From Streptomyces litmocidini (GTDB lineage: Bacteria; Actinomycetota; Actinomycetes; Streptomycetales; Streptomycetaceae): a stretch of 64,000 bases of DNA. Position 1 is the stretch's first letter, and each line of letters begins with the position of its first letter. The notes below the pieces were generated by a model. The model was not told the DNA's origin. It ran no database searches and was given only the letters and a program-made list of their open reading frames with translations. Location: assembly GCF_014649755.1 (NCBI RefSeq), contig NZ_BMTQ01000011.1, forward strand, positions 212,439 to 276,438. Direction: 5' to 3'. Below are positions 15,425 to 24,465 of this stretch, piece after piece. The translations under genes and the position numbers were made by a program.

Positions 15425-17338
15425 TCAGCGGAGTTCTTCCGGGCAGGCCGTGCCGCGCGAGAGTTTGTACGGGGCTCCCAGGCGGTAGACGCCGGCCTTC
15501 GGGGCGACGAGTTCCGTCCACTCGTCGCCCTCCGGGTCCGCCTCGGCCTTGAAGAGGCAGCCCTTCTCGTTGGCGAAGACCTTGGGGATCTCGGTCTCCG
15601 AGGCCTCGCGGGCCAGCTTCGAGGCCTCCGTCTCCTTCGGCGGTTCGATCTTGCCGCCGTTCTCGTCCATGAGGGCGAGCCAGGGCGAGTACGGGACGCG
15701 GATCAGGACCCGGCCGGGGCTGTCGACCCGGATCACGACCTCGTTCTCCTCCGCGCTCTGCACCTCGGCCGGCGGGTCGGCGAGAGGCGTCGGGTTCTGC
15801 ACCTCGTACAGCCGCCAGTTCTCGTCCGACCAGACCTGCTTCAGGTACGACAGGCCCTCGCCGACCAGCTCCGCCTCCTGCTCGGCGCCCGAGTCGGGGG
15901 CTCCGGTGGGCAGGACGACGTAGTGGACCGCCCAGCGGTGGAGCCAGTCCCGGTAGTTCGCGGCGTTCAGCGTGTCGTCGTAGAAGAGGGGATTGCGCTC
16001 CATGTCCGCCTGGCGGTTCCAGCCGCGCGCCAGGTTGATGTACGGGCTGAGCGCGGAGGACTCGCGGTGGCTGGACGCCGGCACGACCTCGACCCGCGCC
16101 TTGCCCGCGTCCCGGACCTGGAGCTGGTTGACGAGCGGCGCGAGCTCGCGCGCCCAGGACGCGTCCGGGGCGGTGCGGATGACGTCGTCGACGCCCTTGA
16201 AGCCGATCCAGAAGTTCAGTCCCGCGACGGCGAGCAGCAGCGCGTACCAGCGGCGTGAGCGCGGCGTCGTGTACGGCAGGGCGGCGAGCAGCACCACGCC
16301 CGCGAAGAGCATCGGCAGCCGGGAGATGTTCGAGCCGATCTGGGAGTCGATCAGCCAGGTCAGGAGGGTGCCGATCGTGTAGACCGCCGCCGCCGTGCGG
16401 ACCGTCCGCCAGGTCTTCGGGACGAGGAGGAAGGTGAGGGCGCCGAAGAGGAGCGGCAGCGCCGTCGAGCCGAAGGCCATCGGCTGCGTGCCCGAGAACG
16501 GGAAGAGCCAGGAGGAGAGGGCGACCACCGCCACCGGGGCGAGGCCCAGGGCGTACGCGCCCGGGCGTCGTTTGTTCAGGAACAGTGCCGCCGCCGCGAT
16601 CCCGAGGAACAGGCCCGCGACCGGGCTGCACGCCGTCGCCAGGCCGGCCAGCGGGGCGGCGACCGCCGCCTTCGCCCAGCGTTTGCGGCGCCAGCGGTAC
16701 GGCCAGCAGAAGACGGCCGCGACCGCGCCGAGCGCGAACATCATGCCGAGGCCGAAGGTCACCCGGCCCGAGAGCGCGTTGCAGAGGAAGGCGAAGACGC
16801 CCGCGATCGAGCAGACCAGCGGGTTGCGGACCGCCCGCACCCGCACCAGGATCAGCGCGGTCAGGCCGGCCGACAGCGTCCCCGCGACCATCATCGTGCT
16901 GCGGACGCCGAGCACCGACATCAGGTAGGGCGAGACCACGCTGTACGAGACCGGGTGCATCCCGCCGTACCAGGCCAGGTTGTACGCGGAGTCCGGGTGC
17001 CGTCCGACGAACTCGGCCCAGGCGTCCTGCGCGGCCAGGTCCCCGCCGCTGTTCGCGAAGAGGAAGAACCACAGGACGTGGGTGAGGGCGGCGAGCCCGG
17101 TGGCCGCCATGACCGTGTACCGGCGCTTGCGCCGTGGGGCGCGGGCGGGGGTGGGAGCGGGGGGTGCCGGGGCCGGTGCCGGGGCGGGCCGCTGCGTCGG
17201 AAGCACTATTCGCGGGAGCGAAGAGGGTCCGATATCCGTGGTCGGGCCGCCGTCGGTGTCACGAGCTTCATGGGCATCACGGTAGACGTCGGGGTCGGAG
17301 TCCGCGCGGTCGGCGCGTGTCGGCTCGGCGGTGGTCAC
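15425..17338 (-). CDS. Large multi-pass membrane protein, GT-C-like
   Basis: A 637-residue integral membrane protein. Residues 1-75 are a cytoplasmic Pro/Ala-rich tail ending in a basic stretch (APRRKRRY). About 11-12 hydrophobic helices follow between residues 77 and 390. An acidic motif, LAAQDAWAEF, sits in the first external loop, which recalls GT-C glycosyltransferases that use lipid-linked sugars. The last 230 residues form an extracytoplasmic soluble domain (HYVVLPTGAPDS, VVIRVDSPGRVLIRVPYSPW). Other possibilities are a transporter-like or purely structural role. The GTG start at 17338 has AAAGGG upstream. It follows the carboxypeptidase gene and its terminator on the same strand, so it probably has its own promoter. 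Confidence 0.65.
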   Translation of the reverse strand: MTTAEPTRADRADSDPDVYRDAHEARDTDGGPTTDIGPSSLPRIVLPTQRPAPAPAPAPPAPTPARAPRRKRRYTVMAATGLAALTHVLWFFLFANSGGDLAAQDAWAEFVGRHPDSAYNLAWYGGMHPVSYSVVSPYLMSVLGVRSTMMVAGTLSAGLTALILVRVRAVRNPLVCSIAGVFAFLCNALSGRVTFGLGMMFALGAVAAVFCWPYRWRRKRWAKAAVAAPLAGLATACSPVAGLFLGIAAAALFLNKRRPGAYALGLAPVAVVALSSWLFPFSGTQPMAFGSTALPLLFGALTFLLVPKTWRTVRTAAAVYTIGTLLTWLIDSQIGSNISRLPMLFAGVVLLAALPYTTPRSRRWYALLLAVAGLNFWIGFKGVDDVIRTAPDASWARELAPLVNQLQVRDAGKARVEVVPASSHRESSALSPYINLARGWNRQADMERNPLFYDDTLNAANYRDWLHRWAVHYVVLPTGAPDSGAEQEAELVGEGLSYLKQVWSDENWRLYEVQNPTPLADPPAEVQSAEENEVVIRVDSPGRVLIRVPYSPWLALMDENGGKIEPPKETEASKLAREASETEIPKVFANEKGCLFKAEADPEGDEWTELVAPKAGVYRLGAPYKLSRGTACPEELR

Positions 17339-17426
17339 TGCGGCCCTTTCCCGTGCTGCTGCCCGTCTCGCTTCTCGCTTCTCGCGCGGGTCACGCGTAC
17401 TTCTCGCCCCCCGGAGACGCTAACAG

Positions 17427-17457
17427 CCGGGCGCCCCGGAGAATCCGGGGCGCCCGG
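17427..17457. terminator. Terminator of the carboxypeptidase gene
   Basis: CCGGGCGCCCCGGA (17427-17440) and its complement (17444-17457), loop GAA, lie 15 bp past the stop codon at 17472. Confidence 0.85.
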
Positions 17458-17471
17458 CCGAGCGGGTGGCC

Positions 17472-19862
17472 TCAGCCCAGGCGGGTCAGCTTCTTGTCGA
17501 AGCCGGGCTCCATCAGGTCGGCCTGCAGGGCGACCGGGGAGCTGACCTTGCCGGTGCCGGTGCCGATCGACACCTGGCCGACGACGTCGCCCGCCTTGCC
17601 GGAATGCGGGAGGGCCTTTCCGCCATCCGTGAGCTCCAGCTTCACTTCCAGGCCCGGCCAGCCGACCGCCTTGAGCTCCTTGGTGGCCACGATCGGGGTC
17701 CGGCCGCCGAGGCCGTCGTCCACGTAGCCGAGGACCTGGCCCTTCTTGACCACCGCGGCCGAGGTGACGTCCTTCTGGGCCTGCTGGATCAGCTTGAGGC
17801 TGTTGTCGATGGCCAGCTGGAGCTTGTCGTTGAGCAGCTTGCCGTTCTTCGCCCCCATGACGATGCCGAGGATGCGCCGGTTCTGGCCGTCCACGACGGT
17901 GTTCGCCGCCCAGAGCAGGTTGCCGCCGGCCGGGGTGGAGGAGCCGGTCTTGATGCCGCTCACGCCCGGCTCGAGCAGGATGTTGTTGTTGTTCTCGATC
18001 CGGCCGGGGATGCCGTCGACCGTCACGTTCGGCATGTTCACGATCTCGCGGAACACGTCGTACTGCATGACCGCCTTCGCCAGCTTCAGCTGGTCCTGCG
18101 GGGTCGACATGGTGGTGTCGAGCAGGCCGGACGGGTCCGTGTACGTCGTCTGGGTCATGCCCAGCCCCTTCGCGGCGGCGTTCATCTTCTCGACGAACGC
18201 GGCCTCCGAACCGGCGTCCCAGCGCGCGAGCAGCCGGGCCACGTTGTTCGCGGAGGGGATCATCAGGAGTTCCAGGAGCTCCTTCTCCGTGTACGTCTGG
18301 TTCTCCTGGACCGGCGCCGTCGACTCCGACGCGTGCTTCCCCTGGTCGGCGGCCTTCTTGTCGATCGTGATCTCGGGCCCCTGCTGCTTCCCCTTGATCG
18401 GGTGGTCGCGGAGGATCACGTACGCCGTCATCGTCTTGGTCACGGACGCGATCGGGGCCGGCTTCTGCGCTCCGTACAGGCCCACGGAACCGACGCCCTC
18501 GACCTCGACGGCGCCCTGCCCCTCGGTGGGCCACGGCATCTGCAGCTTGCCGCCGCCGAAGGTGAACGTCGGCTCGGCCGACAGCGTCAGCGCGGGCGCG
18601 GGCAGCGGGCGGACCATCTGCGCGATCGCAAAGACGATCAGGAGGAGCAGGACCAGCGGGGTCCAGATCCGCACCCGGCGCAGGGCCGTCCGCAGCGGGC
18701 TCGGCGGCGGGGGCGGCGTGTTCGTCAGCTCCGCGAGCAGATCGAGCGGGGGCAGCGGCGGCAGCGGCTGCTGCCGGGTCCGCTCCGGCTCGGTGAGCGC
18801 GGCGGGCGCCTTGGGGGCGGGCTCCTTGGGCGCGGGCGCCTTGGACGCGGGGGCCTTGGGGGTCTCGGGAGCCGCAGGGGCCTCGGGCGCCTTGGGGGCG
18901 GCCGCCGGGGCCGCGGAGGCCTTGGCGGCCTCCTGCGCCGCCTTCTCGGCCTTCTCGGCCTTCTGCTCGGCCGGGATGTCGGGACGCAGCGCGCGGAAGA
19001 CACTGGTGCGCTCGCTGTCGGAGTCCGCGGACGGACCGGACGGGAGCTTCAGGGCGGTCGTCGGCTGGTCCACGACCGGCGGCCGGACCATCTTGAACAT
19101 GGTCGTCGGCTGGTCGACGGGCTCCTCGTCCTTGGAGGAGTCGGAGGAGTCCGAGGAGTCCGAGGAGTCCGAGGAGTCCGAGGAATCGGAGGAATCGGAG
19201 GAGTCAGGAGAGTCGGAAGCGTCGGAAGGGGCGGTCTCGTCCGAGGGGTCGGAGGAGTCGGTTTCGTCCGAGGGCTTCGCCGGCTTCTCGTCGGCGTCCG
19301 GCTTCCGCGCGGCGAACCAGGAAGCGGAGGGCGCCTTGTCCTCGGCGTCCCCGGCGTTCTCGGTGTTCTCGGTGCCTTCGGCGTCCTCGACGGTCTCGGC
19401 GTCCCCGGCCGACGTCTTGCCCTCGGCCTTCTCGACGGATTCCTCGGCCGTCTCGCCGTCGGACTCGCCGTCAGCCTCCTCGGCCCCGCCCTCGTCCTCC
19501 GGCTGGGGCTCGTCGGCCCCTTCCGCTCTCTCCGCCGCCTCCGGCTCCTCCTCCGTCGCGACCCACGCCGCCACGGCCGCCTTCAGACGGTCGCCCTCCG
19601 CGCCGGGCTCAGCCCCGGCCCCCGGCTCCGAACCCGCCCCGGACTCCGGCTCCGCCTCCGTCTTCGGCTCGTCGTCCTCGGGCGTACGCGGCGTCAGGGT
19701 CTTGAACACGGCCGTCGGCTGGTCCACCCGGACCGCCGAGGACGGCGAGGGCTCTGACCCGCGGAGCACGGAAAGCCGAGGATCCCGGCCGCCGCCGCCC
19801 GAGGCCGTCGTCTCCTGAGACGACCCCTGCTGCTCCGCCTTGTCGGGGGACTCGCCCGCCAC
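17472..19862 (-). CDS. D-alanyl-D-alanine carboxypeptidase (S11) with long disordered tail
   Basis: A 796-residue membrane-anchored low-molecular-weight penicillin-binding protein. Residues 1 to about 390 are cytoplasmic and disordered: acidic, Ala/Glu-rich, with a (SDS)n run and a motif VDQPT(A/T)xxK present three times plus one variant. One transmembrane helix lies near residues 395-415 (LVLLLLIVFAIAQMV). The extracytoplasmic S11 domain has all three signatures: SVTK near 472, SANN near 535 and KTG near 638. It trims the fifth D-Ala from peptidoglycan stem peptides. GGAGGAGG before the GTG at 19862 (MAGESPDKAEQQG) fixes the start; the frame itself is open to 20027. The long N-terminal tail is typical of Streptomyces homologues and could be a target for kinases. 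Confidence 0.9.
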   Translation of the reverse strand: MAGESPDKAEQQGSSQETTASGGGGRDPRLSVLRGSEPSPSSAVRVDQPTAVFKTLTPRTPEDDEPKTEAEPESGAGSEPGAGAEPGAEGDRLKAAVAAWVATEEEPEAAERAEGADEPQPEDEGGAEEADGESDGETAEESVEKAEGKTSAGDAETVEDAEGTENTENAGDAEDKAPSASWFAARKPDADEKPAKPSDETDSSDPSDETAPSDASDSPDSSDSSDSSDSSDSSDSSDSSDSSKDEEPVDQPTTMFKMVRPPVVDQPTTALKLPSGPSADSDSERTSVFRALRPDIPAEQKAEKAEKAAQEAAKASAAPAAAPKAPEAPAAPETPKAPASKAPAPKEPAPKAPAALTEPERTRQQPLPPLPPLDLLAELTNTPPPPPSPLRTALRRVRIWTPLVLLLLIVFAIAQMVRPLPAPALTLSAEPTFTFGGGKLQMPWPTEGQGAVEVEGVGSVGLYGAQKPAPIASVTKTMTAYVILRDHPIKGKQQGPEITIDKKAADQGKHASESTAPVQENQTYTEKELLELLMIPSANNVARLLARWDAGSEAAFVEKMNAAAKGLGMTQTTYTDPSGLLDTTMSTPQDQLKLAKAVMQYDVFREIVNMPNVTVDGIPGRIENNNNILLEPGVSGIKTGSSTPAGGNLLWAANTVVDGQNRRILGIVMGAKNGKLLNDKLQLAIDNSLKLIQQAQKDVTSAAVVKKGQVLGYVDDGLGGRTPIVATKELKAVGWPGLEVKLELTDGGKALPHSGKAGDVVGQVSIGTGTGKVSSPVALQADLMEPGFDKKLTRLG

Positions 19863-19994
19863 CGTGCCTCCTCCATGCGTCATACGTACGTCCGAACCGT
19901 CTACCAGTGTCCTGTGTGAACCCCTTGGCTCCCGTGCTAGACGAGAACGACATACCTGCCGGTTCCCGGATGAACCAACCAGGCGCTCTCGACA

Positions 19995-20028
19995 GATGAA
20001 TGTGAGAGGGGTCACCCTGTCATTCATC
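19995..20028. promoter_or_regulatory. Inverted repeat before the GOLPH3-like gene
   Basis: GATGAATG (19995-20002) and CATTCATC (20021-20028) flank an inner AGGGGTCACCCT. The element ends a few bases before the ribosome binding site (GGGGAGG), so it is either an operator or a short leader hairpin. Confidence 0.45.
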
Positions 20029-20045
20029 CACGCGGGGAGGCATGG

Positions 20046-20744
20046 ATGGGCAGGAGCCGCAGAACTATTCCGGAAGAGCTTCTGCTGCTCGCTCTGGACC
20101 CGACCACGGGTACCACAGCGCAGCCGCAGTCGCTCGACCTCGGTCTGGCCGGAGCACAGCTAGTGGAGCTGGCTCTGGCAGGCCGGATAGCCCCTGACGG
20201 GGATCGTATCGCCGTGGTGATGCCACGGCCGACCGGAGATCCGACACTGGACTCCGCACTGGAGCTGCTGCGCAGGCGCGGCAGTCCGGTTCGGGCCGTC
20301 CACTGGATCGGCGGGCCCCGGCTGGGGCTCCGTCAGACGTATCTCTCGCATCTGGAGCGATGCGGCATGGTGCATGCCGTGGAGGGCCAGATGTGCGGGG
20401 TGTTGCCGACGACTCGCTACCAGGCGACCGACACGGCGATCAGTCGGGAGATCCGTTCCCGGCTGGACAGTGCGATCCGCACCGGCGTACCGCCGGACCC
20501 GCGGACCGCGGCGCTCGCCGCGCTGGCCCACGCGGTCGGTCTCGGCAAGCACCTCTACCCCGGCAACGAAGGACGGTCGTCGCGGTCCCGGCTGCGCGAC
20601 CTGATCCGGCACGACCCGATGGGCGGACTCGTGGCGCACGCCGTGATGGACGTCCAGAACGGTGCGGCGGCACAGCCGCGCCGGAGCGCCGCGGGCGTCC
20701 CGGCGCAGCCTCGCGGCAGCATGGCCCGCGCGGCCGCGCACTGA
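20046..20744 (+). CDS. GOLPH3/VPS74 (GPP34) family protein
   Basis: A 232-residue all-helical cytoplasmic protein: IPEELLLLALDP near the start, the GLAGAQLVELALAGRI helix, and a C-terminal helical region (DPRTAALAALAHAVGLGKHLYP). These are features of the GPP34 family. In eukaryotes GOLPH3 binds phosphatidylinositol-4-phosphate and sorts glycosyltransferases. Actinobacteria have many copies and their role is not established. GGGGAGG lies 6 nt before the ATG. It is divergent from the carboxypeptidase gene and followed by a strong hairpin, so it is probably monocistronic. Confidence 0.85.
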   Translation: MGRSRRTIPEELLLLALDPTTGTTAQPQSLDLGLAGAQLVELALAGRIAPDGDRIAVVMPRPTGDPTLDSALELLRRRGSPVRAVHWIGGPRLGLRQTYLSHLERCGMVHAVEGQMCGVLPTTRYQATDTAISREIRSRLDSAIRTGVPPDPRTAALAALAHAVGLGKHLYPGNEGRSSRSRLRDLIRHDPMGGLVAHAVMDVQNGAAAQPRRSAAGVPAQPRGSMARAAAH

Positions 20745-20833
20745 ACACGACCGCCCGACGAGCAGCACCAGCACCACGAACCACCATGACCCGGCACCAC
20801 GAACCACCTGGAACCACTCCGGGAGCCGCACAG

Positions 20834-20868
20834 GTGTGCGGGACGGTCTGGACGGCCGTCCCGCACAC
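20834..20868. terminator. Terminator after the GOLPH3-like gene
   Basis: GTGTGCGGGACGG (20834-20846) and CCGTCCCGCACAC (20856-20868) form a perfect 13-bp stem. Between the stop and this hairpin, GCACCACGAACCACC occurs twice. Confidence 0.75.
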
Positions 20869-20971
20869 GTGCGTTGTCCTGTTTTCCCAGCGCGCACCCG
20901 GCCATTGGTGGCAGTCTGCCAAGCGGTAGGTACTCACAGCTACGCAGCAGACAGCCGGAGGTGCAGTTTCC

Positions 20972-21832
20972 GTGGCGTCCAACGTCAACCCCACCGTCAG
21001 GCGACGCCGATTGGGCCAGGAGCTGCGCAAGCTCCGCGAGGCGAAGAACATGACGGCCGAGCAGGTCGCCGAGCGCCTCCTCGTCTCCCAGTCCAAGATC
21101 AGTCGACTGGAGAACGGCCGTCGCTCCATCAGCCAGCGTGACGTCCGGGACCTGTGCGGTGTGTACGAGGTCGAGGACGAGCGCATGGTCGACTCCCTCA
21201 TGCAGATGGCCAAGGACTCGCGTCAGCAAGGCTGGTGGCACGCCTTCGGTGACATCCCGTACAGCGTCTACATCGGTCTGGAGACGGACGCGGAGAGCCT
21301 GCGGATGTACGAGTCGCAGATCATCCCGGGCCTGCTGCAGACCCCCGCGTACGCGGAGGCCGTGATCTCCGGCGCGATGCCGGAGTCGACTCCGGTGGAG
21401 ATCGAGAAGCGGGTCACGGTCCGGCCCCGCCGCCAGGACCGGATCCGGGACGAGGAGCGTCCGCTGCGGCTGTGGGCGGTGATCGACGAGGGCGCGCTGC
21501 ACCGGATCGTGGGCAGCCGGCAGCTGATGGTCGAGCAGCTGGAGCACCTCGTCGAGCAGTCGCACCTGCCGCACGTCACCGTGCAGGTGATCCCGTTCGA
21601 GATGGGCGCGCACCCGGGGATCAGCGGGCAGTACTCGATCCTGGAGTTCCCGGACACGTCGGACTCCAGCGTCGTCTACATCGAGGGCGTGACGAGCGAT
21701 CTGTACCTGGAGAAGGCGCAGGACGTCAGCAAGTACTCCGTCATGTACGAGCACCTCAGGGCGCAGGCGCTGAACGTGGAGCAGACGCGGGAGTTCATCT
21801 CGAAGATGGCGAAGAAGCACGCCCAGGGCTGA
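20972..21832 (+). CDS. XRE-family regulator with DUF5753 domain
   Basis: A 286-residue regulator. An XRE/lambda-repressor-like HTH occupies residues 13-66 (EQVAERLLVSQSKISRLENG), and a DUF5753 domain spans about residues 95-270, including the hallmark IPGLLQTPAYAEAV. This architecture (WhiJ-like or Scr1-like) is highly expanded in Streptomyces and usually sits beside a DUF397 gene, as here (180 bp downstream). The pairs are linked to development and antibiotic control; the small partner is thought to antagonise the regulator. The GTG start at 20972 has GGAGG upstream. Confidence 0.9.
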   Translation: MASNVNPTVRRRRLGQELRKLREAKNMTAEQVAERLLVSQSKISRLENGRRSISQRDVRDLCGVYEVEDERMVDSLMQMAKDSRQQGWWHAFGDIPYSVYIGLETDAESLRMYESQIIPGLLQTPAYAEAVISGAMPESTPVEIEKRVTVRPRRQDRIRDEERPLRLWAVIDEGALHRIVGSRQLMVEQLEHLVEQSHLPHVTVQVIPFEMGAHPGISGQYSILEFPDTSDSSVVYIEGVTSDLYLEKAQDVSKYSVMYEHLRAQALNVEQTREFISKMAKKHAQG

Positions 21833-22011
21833 CCTTCGGGGGGCGGGGCAGGCACCGTACACCCCGTGATCGCTTGCGCGGAAGCACGGTTGGAATATGC
21901 CACTCGGACGTGTGAACGCCGGTCCCGCCGGACGGGACCGGCGAGTAGCGTCGATCACGCCATCAAGAACGTTGGCGCGACACACTACTCGGCAGAACCG
22001 GAGTGAGCAGC

Positions 22012-22212
22012 ATGGCGATTATTCAGGGTGGTACGGACACCTGGACGAAGTCCTCGTACTCGGGCGGGAACGGGGCCTGTGTCGAAGTGAAGTCCCCCGT
22101 CATGGCCGCGATCGCGGTGCGGGACTCCAAGGCGCCCGAGGGCCCGTCCCTCTCTTTCGGTCCGGGATCGTGGAACGCCTTCGTCGGCCAGGTGAGCAAC
22201 GGGGCCCTCTGA
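22012..22212 (+). CDS. DUF397 small protein, partner of the XRE regulator
   Basis: A 66-residue DUF397 protein with the family signature WTKSSYSGGNGACVEV and a second half, VRDSKAPEGPSLSF. The frame is open from a GTG at 22003, but GGAG lies 8 nt before the ATG at 22012 and MAIIQGG is the usual start. It is encoded downstream of, and in the same direction as, the XRE/DUF5753 gene. Such pairs behave somewhat like antitoxin-like regulatory couples. No enzymatic activity is expected. Confidence 0.88.
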   Translation: MAIIQGGTDTWTKSSYSGGNGACVEVKSPVMAAIAVRDSKAPEGPSLSFGPGSWNAFVGQVSNGAL

Positions 22213-22250
22213 GCCCCGGTGCGCGCACGCCGTCGCCGGCAGTACGAGAA

Positions 22251-22291
22251 GAGCCCTCTCGACCGGTCCGCCGTCCTGGCCGAGGGGGCTC
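22251..22291. terminator. Terminator after the DUF397 gene
   Basis: GAGCCCTCTCG (22251-22261) pairs with CGAGGGGGCTC (22281-22291), with one G-U pair. Confidence 0.6.
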
Positions 22292-22358
22292 GGCTTCTGC
22301 CCGCGCGGAGTCGGCTGCGAAGTCCGCTGCCCCCTCGGCCGCCGGGTCGGCCGCCGGG

Positions 22359-23192
22359 TCAGCGCAGCTCGTCCACGTAGCGGTCCGTGCCCGGGATCGT
22401 CGGGACGAAGGGCGCGACCAGTTCCACCCGCCCGCCGGGGCCTCCGAGGGAATCCAGGTCCGCGAAGTGTTCCGTCCAGCACGCGCGGGGGTCCTGTTCC
22501 AGGAACCAGAGCAGGGTCAGCCGGGTGTCGACGCCCTCGACCTGCTTCACGTACGTCATGCGGTCGCCGGGCAGCGGGGTCGGGCGGAAGAGCGTCACCA
22601 GCGCCGCCGGTGAGCCGGCGAGGCGGCGGGGCAGGTCGTGGGCGCGGAGGCGGTCGAGCAGGGCCGTCCGCTCCTCCGGGCCCTCGGCGTCGATCACCTG
22701 GAGGACCAGACCGGCGTAGGGGTGGTCGAGGGCGTGGAAGTCGCGCGGGCCGGCCGCTCCGTCGCGGTAGACGGTCGCCTCGTGGTCCTGGAACGAGGTG
22801 AAGACGTGGGTGCGCTCGTGGTGGACGCGGGCGTCGCGGTTGAGCCGCTTGTTGATGCCGACGGTCCACTTCATGTGGTCGTCGTAGCGGCCCTCGGTGA
22901 TCCAGTACGTGGAGAGGTAGCACCCGGCGGTGACCGGCCGGGCGACCGCGGACTTCTCCGGGCGCCGCAGCTCCTGGAGCTCACGGGTGGCGACCCAGCG
23001 CCGGCCGGCGTACATCCAGGGCATGGCCATGGCGCCCGCGTAGTAGTGGTCGTCCTCGTACCAGCGGTTGTAGGCGTACTCGTGGCCCGGGTGCGGTTCG
23101 ACCATGGTGATCAGCGCGTGGCCGGGGCGGACCCCGTACGGGCCGACGGCCGCCAGTTCCGCGTACGTCTCGCTGCGGGTCTCCTCGCTCAC
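22359..23192 (-). CDS. Tandem alpha/beta-barrel-like protein of the CTGACGG regulon
   Basis: A 277-residue soluble protein with no signal or membrane segment. It appears to hold two dimeric alpha/beta-barrel-like units. The first starts HALITMVEPHPGHEYAYNRW followed by YEDDHYYAGAM. The second begins around residue 165 (GLVLQVIDAEGP, DLPRRLAGSPAALVTLF). The phrase NRWYEDDHYY recalls EthD-like proteins that accompany monooxygenases or terpenoid/steroid metabolism, but I cannot assign a reaction. GTG at 23192 with AAGGGG upstream is preferred over the open frame to 23474. It is divergent from an SDR gene, with a perfect CTGACGGACCGTCAG palindrome between them. Confidence 0.65.
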   Translation of the reverse strand: MSEETRSETYAELAAVGPYGVRPGHALITMVEPHPGHEYAYNRWYEDDHYYAGAMAMPWMYAGRRWVATRELQELRRPEKSAVARPVTAGCYLSTYWITEGRYDDHMKWTVGINKRLNRDARVHHERTHVFTSFQDHEATVYRDGAAGPRDFHALDHPYAGLVLQVIDAEGPEERTALLDRLRAHDLPRRLAGSPAALVTLFRPTPLPGDRMTYVKQVEGVDTRLTLLWFLEQDPRACWTEHFADLDSLGGPGGRVELVAPFVPTIPGTDRYVDELR

Positions 23193-23240
23193 TCTCGTAC
23201 CCCTTCCCGTGTCTTCCCTTGTCGGTGACGGACACCTACT

Positions 23241-23255
23241 CTGACGGACCGTCAG
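23241..23255. promoter_or_regulatory. CTGACGG operator 1 (perfect palindrome)
   Basis: CTGACGGACCGTCAG. It lies 28 bp before the SDR start (23284) and 49 bp before the divergent gene start (23192). It is the best-conserved member of a set of ten such sites in this window. Confidence 0.75.
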
Positions 23256-23283
23256 ATACATGGCCAGGGTCGAGGAGGTCCGG

Positions 23284-24066
23284 ATGCCGCTCCAGGGGAA
23301 GACGGTCGTCGTGTCGGGGGTCGGTGCCGGGCTCGGACACCGGATCGCGGAGACGGTGGTGCGGGACGGGGGCAACGCGGTCCTCGGCGCCCGCACCGAG
23401 GCCAACCTCGCCAAGTCCGCGACGGAGATCGACCCGGAGGGCCGCAGCACCGCGTACCGGGTCACGGACATCACCGACGAGGAGCAGTGCGAGGCCCTCG
23501 CCGCGCTCGCCGTCGAGCGCTTCGGCGGGATCGACGCGGTCGTCCACGTCGCCGCGTGGGACTCCTACTTCGGAGGCCTGGAGGACGCGGACTTCGGGAC
23601 CTGGCAGGGGGTGCTCGACGTCAACCTGCTCGGCACGCTGCGGATGACCCGGGCCTGCCTGCCCGCCCTGAAGGAGCGCGGCGGTTCGGTGGTGCTGATC
23701 GGGACGCAGTCGGCGGTCGCCGCGCCCTCGCAGGTGCGGCAGGCGGCGTACGCGGCCTCGAAGGGGGCGCTGACCTCGGCCATGTACTCGCTCGCGCACG
23801 AGCTGGGACCGCACCGGATCCGGGTCAACACCGTGCTGCCGGGCTGGATGTGGGGGCCGCCGGTCCAGGCGTACGTGCAGTTCGCCGCGCACGCCGAGGG
23901 AGTGCCGGAGGCCGAGGTGCTCGCCCGCCTCACCGAACGGATGGCGCTGCCCGAGCTCGCGACGGACGGGGACGTGGCGGAGGCGGCGGTCTTCCTCGCC
24001 TCGGACCGGGCGCGGGCCATCACGGGGCAGTCGCTGCTGGTCAACGCCGGGGAGCTGATGCGCTGA
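23284..24066 (+). CDS. Short-chain dehydrogenase/reductase
   Basis: A 260-residue classical SDR. The nucleotide-binding motif SGVGAGLGHR (Gly12, Gly16, Gly18) lies at the N-terminus, NLLG and the catalytic Ser region (LIGTQSAVAAPSQ) in the middle, and YAASK with Tyr156/Lys160 after that. The C-terminal substrate region (GWMWGPPVQAYVQFAAHAEG) is typical of SDRs annotated near steroid or terpenoid catabolism. It oxidises or reduces an alcohol or ketone with NAD(P). GGAGG lies 5 nt before the ATG at 23284, so the longer frame from 23260 is not used. It is under CTGACGG operator 1. Confidence 0.88.
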   Translation: MPLQGKTVVVSGVGAGLGHRIAETVVRDGGNAVLGARTEANLAKSATEIDPEGRSTAYRVTDITDEEQCEALAALAVERFGGIDAVVHVAAWDSYFGGLEDADFGTWQGVLDVNLLGTLRMTRACLPALKERGGSVVLIGTQSAVAAPSQVRQAAYAASKGALTSAMYSLAHELGPHRIRVNTVLPGWMWGPPVQAYVQFAAHAEGVPEAEVLARLTERMALPELATDGDVAEAAVFLASDRARAITGQSLLVNAGELMR

Positions 24067-24234
24067 GCCGCCTCCCCGGCGAGGCGGCGAGGCGGCAGGT
24101 TCATGTCCGTGGAAAAGGCCGGTGAAGCGAAAGGTCTTGCTGCCCCTTGGCCCGTCTCCACAGGGCCGGTGCCTCACGGCTCCCCACACCATGGACCGCG
24201 TTCACAAGGCGGACCGGGCCTCATGGAGGGCGCG

Positions 24235-24465
24235 GTGAACCGTCTCGACCGGGCCGTGCTCATCGGCTGCTTCGGCGTCATGGTCGCGATCGGCGTCCGG
24301 TCCCACGAACGCGTGGACACCGTCTCCGACCTCATCACCGCCGGCGGCCGGACGCCCTGCCGGCTCTCCGGCACCTCCCGCCCCATGTCGGGCCACAGCG
24401 CCGTCGTGTTCACCGGACACGCGGGCATCGCCCGCACCTACGGCGTCACCTCCCACGTCACGGAT
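24235..24465 (+). pseudogene. Sodium:solute symporter, N-terminal fragment
   Basis: GTG at 24235 with GGAGG upstream opens a frame that clearly matches the first 75 or so residues of an SSS-family transporter: LDRAVLIGCFGVMVAIGV (helix 1), then VSDLITAGGRTPCRLSG and MSGHSAVVFTGHAGIARTYGVTSHVT. The charged substitutions (for example ISHHMSGYS-type positions replaced by TSRPMSGHS) and loss of aromatic residues suggest drift. Similarity stops abruptly at a run of GGGTC repeats (24462-24494), after which the frame runs into the antisense of the next gene. It is a truncated, decayed gene. Confidence 0.75.

Noticed and set aside
15039..17072. A 677-codon minus-strand frame
   Set aside because: Its first part is a shadow of the membrane protein gene; only the last 97 codons, from the ATG at 15332, are a gene.
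17466..19757. Long plus-strand frames opposite the carboxypeptidase gene
   Set aside because: Antisense shadows of a high-GC gene; they are biased in composition (Arg/Gly/Leu or Ser/Ala-rich) and have no ribosome sites.
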